The notes under the pieces were generated by a model. That model did no database searches, was not told the origin of the DNA, and saw only the letters and a program-made list of their open reading frames with translations. Both the position numbers and the translations under genes were made by a program. From Hemicordylus capensis (Eukaryota; Chordata; Lepidosauria; Squamata; Cordylidae): DNA of 64,000 nt. Shown here piece after piece: positions 41,375 to 51,572 of the stretch (its first letter is position 1; each line of letters starts with the position of its first letter). The stretch is from the NCBI RefSeq assembly GCF_027244095.1, contig NC_069657.1, positions 145,138,857 through 145,202,856 of the forward strand, given 5' to 3'.

Positions 41375-42060
41375 CACTAAGAGACCATCCACCTTGCTGC
41401 TGGTCGTTTTCTTCTTTTTCTTTCAACTTTCCCCAGCATTATGGACTTCTCAGGGCTGCTGGGTGTTCGCATAAAGTATCCAAAGTATGATAGTTTGAGC
41501 CTGGTCATTTGTGCCTCGAGTGAAAATGCTGGATTGATTTGTTCTATGATCCTTTTTTTTTTTTTTTTTTTGGTATCCTCAAAAGTATTCTCCAGCACCA
41601 AAGTTCAAAAGCGTCAACACTTTTTCTGTCCTGCTTCTTCAAAGTCCAGCTTTTGTATCCATAGAGTGTCATGGGGAAAACCATTGTCCGAACTATTCTA
41701 ATCTTTGTAGGTATAGATATGTTATCACATCTAAATAGCTTTTCCAAGGCCTTCATTGCAGCCTAGCAAGTGCTAGTCGGCGGCATATTTCTTTACTGCT
41801 GGATCCTTTACTGTTGATGGTCAGTCCTAAAAGGCAGAAGCTATCCAGCACTTCAATGTCTTCATTATTAATTCTGAGGCTGGTTGCTGTACCCGTTATG
41901 TCATTAGTTTAGTCTTCTTGACATTTAGTCATAGTCCCATTTTTTCACTGTGCTCCTTGACTTTCTTGCAGATCATCCACATTTTCAGCTATCAGAGTGG
42001 TGTCATCAGCATAGTGCAAGTTATTGATGTTTCTTCCTATTTAACGCAATGTAATTCTAC
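41375..42060 (-). mobile_element. BovB-type RTE LINE fragment, C-terminal polymerase
   Basis: On the minus strand: LHYADDTTLIAENVDDLQ from about 42030 (the ADD catalytic block), then KALEKLFRCDNISIPTKIRI, VRTMVFPMTLYGYKSWTLKK, DAFELWCWRILLRIP and LKLSYFGYFMRTPSSPEKSI with MLGKVERKRRKR. The order and wording are those of BovB/RTE elements, which moved between squamates and ruminants. It is broken by stops, shifts and an expanded A run inside the frame. Confidence 0.85.
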
Positions 42061-43689
42061 ATGTGCACACCAAATTACATCATCACTGGCTCAATGATAT
42101 TCATATGGACAAGGGAAGCCTAGGTGGAAAGGAGGCAGGGTCATAGCCTTCTAGTAAATGAAAAAAGTCTTCTGAAAAACACATGTGAGAACAAATCCTC
42201 CTGACCTCAAAATGAATTCAATTCATGCAAACCTTTTTTAAAGGTATTGTTATGTAGAAATAAAGCAAGAGTATCATGGAATCCATAAAGGCTAAAATAA
42301 ATGATCACAAACAAAAGCTTGCAAAACAGCCACATGCCAGGGCTGACCTGTCCCCATTTAAGCACTGCTGCGTTCGCAACTCCAAAGTTTGCTGGTCTGT
42401 GTGGTTTGGTTTTGGGATTTGTTTATATGTTCACCTTACTGAGCCCATCTCTCATAAGAGGCTTGCTCATTTTCTCACCTGTCTCCTCCTCTTCCTCCTC
42501 CTCCTCCACCACCACCACCACCACCACCACCACTGCAACTTGGCTACATGTGAGAAAACTATTTGAAAGCTATAAACAGCAAAAATGTTTTAAGAAAAGC
42601 CACATTGTTAGGCATTCGCTACATTTCCTTACAGTCTGGTCAACAAAAACAACAAACTGGCTCCACAGTGCAGGAAGAAATGCAGACGTTCTGTGCAAGG
42701 ATGGATGGATGGATGGATGGATTTTTGGCAATGTATGAGTTTTCTTTCTGGCTGAAAAGGACTCTGATCAAGTAGGCAGGCAGCTCCCTCTGGAGTTTCT
42801 CTGTTTGATGCTATTCCTCTCCCAGCTCCAACCCCCTATAGGAAGCAATTTCATCTCTGGGCTTTTCACTTCTCCCCTCACCAATTGCTTCTGCTCCCCC
42901 CCAAAAAAAACCCCACATGTGTGCACATCCAGATCATGCATTCACAGCAGTGGCGGCTGGTCCTATTTTATCTAGTCTCTATCACACCTGCTTCTGCTAA
43001 CGGGGCAAAAGGGAACCTGAAAGTACTCACTGATTTACCTGGGTGCTTTCCAGATTAGACCCTGCAACTGAGTCACGACATATCTGCGAAGTGTGCTTCC
43101 ACGCTTCCTGTGTTATGACACCACAGTCCCTACGCTGTCAGCAGGGTTCTGTTCGCCTTTTGGATGCCTTGTTTTGGATTTAATTGCTGTGATTTATTTC
43201 TATAATGTTGTATGTCCAGTGTAAAAAGGTTGGTGTTTTTCCCGGTTGTTAGTTTTCTCAAGACTGCTCCCCCTTCTGGTAGTGTTGCTATTTATATTTT
43301 GAATGCTATTTGCCTGAACTGAAGCATTTTGCCACTGTTGAGCAGGTAATCTGGAAAGTCCCCTGCAATGCCCACCCACTGAGAGAGAAATGCCATTGCT
43401 GCATCCTTCTTTCCCCTGGCAATTTCAGCTCCACAAGTTCCGCTAACTGGAGTGCATGCATGTATGCTGCCCCCCTCTCTGACTGGTTGGGAACATTGCA
43501 TGCCAATGCCTCAAGAGTAAAAAAAAAAAAAAAGGCACATTTTGATTGGTTCTGGGGTAATTTGAAGGTCTCCCTACTAAGGGTTTTTCTGCTGCCACCA
43601 GTCAGATCTATTTTGGCAGAATCTGAGGGCAAAAATCACCTTTTCCCCCTTCATATGTGTGTGTGAATGTGAGGTACCTCTTCTAGCGA
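42061..43689. other. Unrecognised stretch with simple repeats
   Basis: A (CTC)n(CCA)n tract fills about 42484-42533 and (GGAT)n about 42700-42721. Frames across these are low-complexity. No gene recognised. Confidence 0.45.
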
Positions 43690-44400
43690 TATAGGAGAGG
43701 AAATAAAACATTTGTTCCTTGATAATTCTAAAATAAAGAGTTTTATTGCTTTAGCACAAGTTCTTAAAAGTGTGATGGTTATGAAATTTTAGTGTAAAGA
43801 AGTTGTAGCAGATTAAAGCCTTTGTCTCAGATCAAGCTCATGTGAGGGGAAGAAAAATGCTGAATCACCCCGGCTGAGCTTTCTGACAAAGCTTCTCCTA
43901 AAACTTTCCTGTAATTTTTGGTAGGTTCTAAAGGCTGCCACCACCACCCATTTATCGGGCTTGGTGTGGAATCCCAGGGAAAACTCTCTTTCTTGTGCTA
44001 TTGGAAAAGTACGCAAAAATCCTCCATGTGCAAGCCTACACATGGTGAGAAAACTGATAGCTTGAGGTATGTTTGCACCAGAGTAAACCCCCCTTTCAGC
44101 CCCCCTTTCCCCTGAGTTAAAAACCCACTCAGAGAGGCTTGTAAAAGAAAAGAACAAAAAGAAAAACAGTTTTATTCAAATGCTACATACTGCTTCCGTC
44201 TGAGGCTTTCTCAGCTTTTATATACAGGTAAAAACACTTAGTAGGTTACAAGAATACTTCAAAAAGGCACCCCGAATGATGTTGGGTTAGCATGCTTTAA
44301 AATTTGTGGTTACCCAGTTGCAAGGAACAGGTATGTAGGAAAATACAAAAGCACCTTTAAAAGCATACAGAGTCTTTTGCAATGCCCTAGCTGGGTATGA
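43690..44400 (-). mobile_element. Possible old LTR, minus strand
   Basis: On the minus strand a TATATAAAAGC box near 44215 is followed about 40 bp later by AATAAAACTG. That spacing suits an LTR promoter and polyadenylation pair, but I could not find TG..CA ends or a target duplication. A fossil if real. Confidence 0.25.
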
Positions 44401-44476
44401 GAATGCCAGGGTCAAACTCAGACAAAGAATATACGATATGGAGCATCAAATTGATCAGGGCTCAATTCCTGTTGGT

Positions 44477-44904
44477 TGTCATGTCCCCTAGCTCTGACAG
44501 CGAGGAAGAAAGGGAAGCTGTTGGCATTTCAGCCGAGTCTGGAATGTCTGAAGGGCAGAGCCCGACTGCAGTGGAATTAGCTGACAGTTCAGAACAGACT
44601 CAACATCCTGAACCAGCAGAAAATGTCAGCGACCAATCGGGAGATGATTTAGGCATTGGAGCTCCACCAACGCCACAGCAACGCAGGTGTTTCAAACGCA
44701 GGTCACAACTGGAGGCGGTGCGGAGGAGCAAGCGCCTGTTATCGAAGGCTGACAAGCCATAAATCCTGACACCTGGGAGCTTTCGACTGGCTCCATAAAT
44801 TGGAGCCTCTGACTCCCACTCATTGCTGAGTTTCAACAATTGTCATTCACCCACAGCAAGCAGCCGAGCCGTGTACTTCGCTGGCCTTGGGCCAGACCTT
44901 GACA
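44477..44904 (+). mobile_element. Solo LTR with 5-bp target duplication
   Basis: Starts TGTCATGTCC and ends CCTTGACA; TTGGT is duplicated at 44472-44476 and 44905-44909. It aligns end to end with the minus-strand LTR at 19414-19864. A short frame (SSDSEEE at the front, EAVRRSKRL and ADKP at the end) starts at the ATG in its first bases in both copies. No internal region remains. Retroelement fossil. Confidence 0.85.
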
Positions 44905-45059
44905 TTGGTGTCCATTTGGGCAACCAAGTTCTGAGCTTCAACCCTGCCAGATACCTAAACCAGATAATTGTGCCAAAATACCACAGAGCTCTGACACAGG
45001 TAGGATGTAATGCCTTGCAATCAGCAGTCCTGGAAGGGAGCAATCAGAAAATCCCAAAG

Positions 45060-45450
45060 AACATACTTGTCTCTGAAAATCGGGAGATATCGAAACAACG
45101 GCTCATGTGCTCCTTTATTGTCAATTTTACCAAGATATATGGCGTAAACATATAACCCCTTTTATTAGTTGCCATCCAGGTTGTACAGATTCGTTTTATC
45201 TTGATTCTCTTTTAAATGACCAGAATGACCTGAGATCTTAAATGTGGCTAAGTTCTGTTCAATAGCCAGTAAAATCCGCCAGGAGTTCATTAAGAATCAT
45301 TGTTAACTTATCTGTATGCTTAAGTATGTGCTTAACCACTATATCATAAATTTGTAGGTTATGTAGGTGTTTTTGGTTGGGCTTCTGTTTGTAAACTGTG
45401 CTGGTCTGTGATCGTAATAAAGGAATTGAATTGAATTGAATTGACAATAG
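45060..45450 (+). mobile_element. LINE 3' end with zinc-knuckle tail of the polymerase
   Basis: Forward translation gives ETTAHVLLYCQFYQDIW then LLNDQNDL, a C-terminal cysteine-histidine motif like that of I/R1/Vingi or CR1-related LINEs. The 3' end is a short tandem tail of GAATT units (AATTGAATTGAATTGA). The clade is not settled. Confidence 0.55.
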
Positions 45451-45639
45451 ACAGTTGTAGTTCTTTCCTCGCTTGGATATTTTGTTTCTGACCTGCCTCC
45501 TTTCTCTTAGGTCTTGACACAGGCAATGGCTTTCTTATATAGAACACACTGACCTCCTGCTTAAGCCCTCTTTTCTCTTCCTAGGAGAAGTCTAGAGAAC
45601 AGTACACCTTTTTTCTCCAAACCTCCAGCTCCACACGCG

Positions 45640-46822
45640 TAACAATGATTGGGCAAGGGGAGACAGTTGTCTAGGGACCCCACTGCCTGGAGGGGCCCCC
45701 CAGAGGCACCTCACGTGACTCCCCATTGCCCCCTGCCCAGCCCCAAGGCCCCTCAGCCACTTGCCCTCTTCGCCGTCTCTCCTGCTTGTTCTCCTGGCCC
45801 GCTATGGAAGCAGCAGACAAGTTGCAAAGAGCTCCTTTCCTCCCACTTCTCAGCTGATCGGCGGGTGGGCGGGGCTTCCACGGAGGCCTAGTGTAGGCCT
45901 CTGTGAAGCCTGAACTCGATTAGGGCCCAAGCAAGCCAGGAAGGAGGAGGCAGCCAGAGTGGCCACCACTGTTATCTGCAGCAGAAGACCACTTGCTGCC
46001 CTGCCCAACCCAGCCCAGCATTTGCCAGGTAGAGTGTGAACTCCTTTTTGTGGTTACCTTTCCTGCCCCCCCCCCAGATATATAGGGATCTGCTTGCCAT
46101 AGGGCTTTGATAATGGGGGGTGGGACTGAGAAGTCTCTGAATATTTATTTTAAAACAGCTTGGAAAATTTGCTGGCTTAAAAAAAATACTATCTAAAAAA
46201 CTATTGGAACAAACAGTATTATATTTATTTTATTCATCCATTCATTCATTTATAAATACACTTATGTTCAAGTTGTTTTGCAACCCAGAAGGTCTGAGTG
46301 AGAACTGTGAAGCATGTGTGGTGCTTTTATTTTATATTTCTTGTGTGTGAACTGCTCCCCAATAACTCGCAGGGACTTCAGGGTAAATCTGGCCATGTGA
46401 ATGCAGCTCCATTGCAGAGGAGATGTGTGTTAAAGGGCTTTAAAAGCCTCCTGTGAAAAACCTCCTGGAATCAAACTTGACTGAATTTGTTCAGAATTCT
46501 GAGAAAACAAACATAGGTTCACCCTGCATGGCTGAAAGTCTCCTTTGCTAATCTGCAGCGAGGGGGCCATTTTAATAATTTGTCTTTCTAGTGTGTTCTA
46601 GGCATTAAAAGTAGCACAGATGTATAGTACTCAATGTATGTCACTATATATTGTGACGTGTGCGTATGTGTATTCAGTGAAATGTATTTCCAGGCAGCAT
46701 ACTTAATTTGAAATATCAGACTTAAATCCTTGGGGACCTGGGGTGTGTGGAGGCCCTGGACTTTGAGGGGGGGGGCATTTTAAAATCTCGTCTCTGGGCC
46801 CACTCCAACCTTGCTACGCCCC
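45640..46822 (-). mobile_element. hAT-like DNA transposon relic
   Basis: The right edge reads CTTGCTACGCCCCTG; its complement CAGGGGCGTAGCAAGG is a typical hAT terminus. The left part is GC-rich (GGGACCCC, GAGGGGCC), and the middle carries CATAGGGCTTTGATAA shared with the repeat at 39420-40095. No transposase frame survives. Confidence 0.5.
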
Positions 46823-47935
46823 TGTCCAGCTCACCCTCTCTCCCTTCTTAACTGTCTGACCAACTGTCCTCCAGCTGAACCTCCAGCTGCTTTCTCTCTG
46901 GCCACCATTGAACATAACGACAAAATGGGGCTACCGTTTTGGAGAAGTTTGGTTTTATGGTCATCCAAATGCGTGAAACCACAGTTTCATCACAAAAGCA
47001 AACCCAGTGTTTTTACCCCAAACTATAATCTGAACCTTGGGTTTATAGTAAGTTTCACTGCTGAAACCTCGGGTTTGAAGTCGGCATCATGTCATGCAAA
47101 TTCTGCCATTGTCATAGCCTGGGGTTTTTGCTGTGGCTGCACCAGAAACCATAGAGAGGACGGCTCTGACCAGCCAAGAAATGTGTCAGCTCTATGCCTG
47201 CCACGCTTCTCGCTGGCGGGCTCTCTGGTCAGTTGCCCCATCCTCCACAGTCTGTGCACTCCTGCCATTGCCCAGTAACAGGGATGACCACGTAATAAAG
47301 GGTTCCTTGTGTGTGTGCCCCTCCCCTTCCCCAGATGGAAGCTGTCGAAATGGCTTGTATGGAAACTGCAATTAAAGGTCCAGTGTGCCGGGCAATATAT
47401 GAAAGTGTACGTTGCAGACTGATCAAGTAACACAAGCAACCCAAGCAAATGGACAGATACAGACAGGACTTCTATAGGGATACATATTGTATCTTTCTTT
47501 GTACGATAGGACAACAAAAAAGTTTCCATGGACGGGGTTACTGCGGGTTCCTGAACAGGTTCGGCACATTGGTATTTTTGCCAAGTGACGTGGTATCACT
47601 CCCCTGGCATGTGTGATCTTTGTTGGGAAACAACCAAGTAGCCCAGCTCCTGGTGTCACCTGGGCTCCATATCTTTGTGCACATAATTCCACAGCCCTTT
47701 TTGCTGGAGATCTCTCCCACTGTGCCCATTTTATCATCCCATACCTTTTGTGCAGATTTACAAAGGGGCCACAAGGCTCAATGGAAAGTGGGATTTCCCC
47801 AACGTGGTTCTTTCACTTTACATGCATTGAAGCCTGGGACGTGGCAACGTGGCATCCCTGTGGCCGGGCAATGGCAGGAGGAGTGCGGAGACTGTGGAGG
47901 ACAGGGCAACTGATTGGAGAGCCAGCCAGGGAGAA
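46823..47935. other. Region with facing inverted arms
   Basis: About 47180-47293 (GGGCTCTCTGGTCAGTTGCC, CCTCCACAGTCTGTGCACTC) is the complement of about 47848-47935 (GGGCAATGGCAGGAG, ACTGTGGAGGACAGGGCAAC). The arms enclose about 550 bp with no recognised gene and lead straight into the minisatellite. Confidence 0.55.
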
Positions 47936-50410
47936 GTGTTGCCCCTGTGGGCCCTTGGCCCTTGCTGCCCTTGCAGGTTCCTATGGACCCTTGGTGATCC
48001 TGTGGGCCCTTGCTCCACCTGCAGGCCCTGCAGGCCCCTGTGAGTCCTTGTCAGCCATTGCGAACCCCTGCATGCTCTTGATGGCCCCTGTGGGCTCTTG
48101 CCAAAAATTGCAGGCCCCTGAGTGCCCCTCCAAGTCCTTGCCAAACCCTGCGGCCCTCCAAACCCCAGTGGATCCTTGATGCTCCTGTGAGCCTTTGCAG
48201 GTTTTTGCTGCCCCTGCAATTCCCTGCCTCTTGCTGCTATATTTGTAAAGGGGAATCTGGCAAGGCTTCCCCTTTACAAGTAAAGGGAGATTCCCAAGCA
48301 TAAGGAGTGTGGTGAGCAAACGAGTCCTTACTAGGTTTTGATTCCAGGCTGTGGTGGTGGAGAGTCTCCAGAAACTCCGACAAGGGCCCGCAGGGGCTTG
48401 AGATGGTGAACAAGTGCCCAAACTGGCCCACAGGGTCTGCTGGGGCGAACAAGGGCCTCCAGGGACCTGTAATGGCTGGCAGGTAACTGCAAGGACCTGT
48501 AATTGCCATCAAGGGCCCTCGGGGGCCTGCAGGAGGCTGCAATGGCCAGCAAGGGCTTGAAGGGGCCCTCAATTGCTGGCAAGGGCCTTCAAGGGCCTAC
48601 AGGGTTAGGGTTAACCCTAACCGGCAAGGGCCTACAGGTTCTAGCAAGGAACTGACAGGGTGACAGGGGCCCACAGGGGCCAGAAAGCACAATGGCCCAT
48701 AGGGGACAACAAGGGCCCATAGGGGCCCACAATTGCTGGCAAGAGCCCACAGCAGCCAGCAGGGGGTAGCAAATGCATGCCAGTATATGCAATGGCAGGC
48801 AAGGCCCCGCAGGGGCCCACAGGTAGAGCAAGGGCCCACAGGGGCCCACAAGAGCACCAAGGGTCCACAGGAACCTGCAGGGGCAGCAAGGGCCCACAGG
48901 GGCCCTCAGTTTCAGAAAGGACCTGCAGGGGCCATATTTGCAGCAAGGGCCTGCAGGGGCCTGAAGGAGCCTGCAGGGGCTGGAAAGGGCTCACAGGGTC
49001 CATAGGGGCCTGCAGACACCTACAGATGGCCTCTGCTGGTCTTTGCCAGCCCCTGCAACCCTGGAGGCCCCTTGCTGGACATTGTGAAGCCCTGCAGTCC
49101 CTTGCCAGCCATTGCATACCCTTGCATGCCATTGCTGGCCCCTGCAGGTCCTGTGGCCGTTTCTGGGTCCTGTAGGACCTTCAGGCTCTTGCCAGGCAAT
49201 AATGCCCCCCAAAGCTATTGCCACCCCCTGTGAGGACCTGTGGGCCCCTGCAGATACTCCGGACCCTTGCCGGACACTGCAGGCCCATGTGGACCCTGCA
49301 GACCCCTTGCACGAACCTGCAGACCCTTCCTGCGGGACCCTGCAGGCAGTTGTCAGCCATTGTGTGCCCCTGCATGCCCTTGTCGACCCCTGCGGGTTCC
49401 TGAGGTCCCTTGCCGGACCCTGCTGGACCCTGTGGACCCTGCCAACCCCTTGCCAGGACCTTCAGACATACATTACAGCCATTATGGGCTTGATGGCAAT
49501 TATGGACCCCGAGGGGCCAAGGAGCCCCTGCAGCCCTTGACAGAGCCCTGTAGGCTTTTTGTCCCCTGCAGGCCCCCGTGACGCCTGCAGGTCCTTGCTG
49601 GCCCCTGCAAACCGCTGCGGCCCTTGCTTGGCTCTGCAAGCTCCTGTGGGCCCCAGTAGGCCCCTGCCAGCCATTGCAGGTGCCTACAAACCCATGCCAG
49701 CCCCCTGCAGGCCCCTGAGGAACCTGGGGGCCTTGTCAGTGCCTGCTGTCCCCTGTGGGACCTTGCCACTCTTTGCGGGCACCTGCAGACACTGCAGGCA
49801 TTTGTTAGCCCCTGTGGGGCCCTGCGAATACTTGTTGGCTCTCGTTGCCCTCTGCCAGCCCTTACTTCCCCTGTGGGCTCTTACAGGCCCTTTCTGGCCC
49901 CTGCAGGCTATTGCGTCCCCCTTGCCAGTCCCTGCAGGCCCCTGTGGCCCCTGCAAACACCTTGATGAATCCTTTGCAATCCCCTGGGGGCCCCCTGCAA
50001 ACCACTGCAGGCACTTGCTGCCCCCCCCTGAGTACTACCTGAGGGCCCTTGCTGCCAATGCGGGCCCCTGTGGGCCCCTGCAGGCTTTTCCTGCCAATGC
50101 AGTCCCTTTGCTTCCCCTGCCCCTTGCTGCCCCTGCGGACCCCTGTGGGCCTTTGCTACCTCTGTGGGCCCCTGCAGGCCCATGTGAGTCCTTACTGCCC
50201 CTGTGGGCTCCCGCAGGCCCTTGCATCCCCTGCTGCCCCTGCAGGCCACTGCAGACCCATGTGGACTGGCCACCTGCCAGTCCAGTAAGGGCGGCCCCTT
50301 ACTGCCACTGAGGGCCCCTGCAGGCTCTTTCTGTCCCCTGCAGGCCCCTGGAAGCCCCTGCAGGACCTTGCCGGCCATTGTGTGTCCCTGCTGGCCCCTG
50401 CAGGCCCCAA
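47936..50410. repeat. GC-rich degenerate minisatellite, direction flips twice
   Basis: About 2.5 kb built of variants of CCCCTGCAGGCCC and TGTGGGCCCTTGCTGG in units near 25-35 bp. The strand reading CCCTTGC..CCCCTG is on top at 47936-48235 and 49016-50410, and on the bottom at about 48350-49015. All registers stay open for long runs (up to 250 codons), translating to GPCGPLLPLWAPAG-like repeats; this follows from the unit and is not evidence of a protein. Hairpins mark the first switch point (48243-48279). Confidence 0.85.
48603..48622. repeat. Head-to-head telomere-like palindrome
   Basis: GGTTAGGGTTAACCCTAACC is a perfect 20-bp palindrome made of TTAGGG and CCCTAA, inside the inverted part of the minisatellite. 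Confidence 0.6.
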
Positions 50411-50918
50411 AATGAGGCCACTAAAATGACTGGAGACCAGGCTAGAGAACACCTGAACACAGCCACAGCCAGCCCGGGCTACTCTGGAGGCAGCCAGTGG
50501 GGGTGGGGTGGGGTGGGGTGGGAGGGAGCTGCTGCCGCACTGCCTAATTCCCACCCACCCTCCTGCCAGTGCTGCCTCTGCCAAAGTGGAGATTCTTCCC
50601 TGCCTGCTGTCCATTGCTTCCGCCGCCGCCGCTAGCAGAAAAGGGGATGGGGGGAGTTAATCACCTTCCCTTCCTGCTGCCCACCCTGCCTTCTCTTGGC
50701 ACAAGCAGCAGCAGCCTAATTGGCTCCGCTGGAGTTCTGTCTCTTGTGCTCCTCACACTCAGCATTTGAATGGAAATGCAAAGCAGGGAAGCTACAAGGA
50801 GGAAGCTGGTTGCTGGACTTGTCAAAGAAAGTGAACATTAAAAACCCTATCTGGGTTTTTGTGTGTGTGATTTGTCCCCCTCACAGTCGCTGTGTTTCTC
50901 TCTTTTCCCCCCTCTATG

Positions 50919-50955
<37 letters not shown>

Positions 50956-51034
50956 CACGCATTTGAAAAAAGAGACTAATCTCTCCCAGCTCCCCCACCA
51001 AGGTTTCCATAATACAAACCACATCGTCCCCATC
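50411..51034. other. Unrecognised, GC-rich, with (TG)n tract
   Basis: A GGGGT repeat (GGGGTGGGGTGGGGTGGG) lies at about 50503-50521 and (TG)n at about 50922-50952. No gene recognised. Confidence 0.45.
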
Positions 51035-51190
51035 CTACACAATTAAATCGTGAATGATGGAGGTTTTATTCTGGACCGACCTGGCATTAAACAGCAGCAC
51101 CAGCAGGCCAAAGGACAAGCTGGTAAAGCAGCCAGGAACCCTCCTATTATGGGAACAGCCAGAAGAAGTGATAGGAATAAGATTTTGAAC
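51035..51190 (-). mobile_element. L2/CR1-type LINE fragment, endonuclease start
   Basis: Minus-strand reading LLVLLFNARSVQNKTSIIHD is the N-terminal block of the apurinic endonuclease of L2/CR1-type LINEs (NARSxxNK). Confidence 0.65.
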
Positions 51191-51219
51191 TTCTCTCAAA
51201 CTCACCTTGAATACCAAAC

Positions 51220-51530
51220 AAGGTGAGTGCCCCTGCCAAATGAGGGCACCCCATTTATGGAATAGCCTCCCCAGTGAGTTTCTCCTGGCTTCATCATTTT
51301 CTTTTAGATGCCAAGTAAATACCTTTTTGTTCACACAGGCCTTTTAAATTCTGATTTTTAAAACTGACTTTAAAAAAAGATTTTAAATTGTTTTGTATTG
51401 GGGTTTGGGGGGGCGTTGGTGTGTTGTGATTCCATGAGTTATGTATTTCTACTTGATGGTTTTATGCTGTGTTGTGAGTGGGGCTAACAAATAAAGTTGT
51501 TTATTATTATTATTTTATTATTATTATCAT
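51220..51530 (+). mobile_element. L2-type LINE 3' end
   Basis: Forward reading has the decayed 'W-x-S-L-P...F...L...LF..AF' signature (around 51245-51345), followed by an AT-rich 3' UTR and a GCTAACAAATAAAGTTG end with TTA units. It faces the opposite way from the endonuclease piece next to it. Confidence 0.6.
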
Positions 51531-51572
51531 ATTGTTATGATTTTTCTCATAACAATATGATAATAATAATAA
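51515..51572. repeat. Perfect AT-rich hairpin
   Basis: TTATTATTATTATCATATTG plus TTATGA (51515-51540) is answered exactly by its complement (51547-51572) around a 6-base loop. Confidence 0.85.

Noticed and set aside
43690-44400. A second full LTR element next to the solo LTR at 44477
   Set aside because: A TATA and polyadenylation pair is visible, but no terminal ends or target duplication; kept only as a low-confidence feature.
47936-50410. Many long open frames (up to 250 codons) with GPCGPLLPLWAPAG-like repeats on both strands
   Set aside because: They exist in several registers on both strands because the minisatellite unit lacks stop triplets in most readings; there is no start context, no domain and the direction flips within the array.
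47936-50410. CRISPR-like array
   Set aside because: Repeats are degenerate, no constant repeat with unique spacers, and the DNA is vertebrate.
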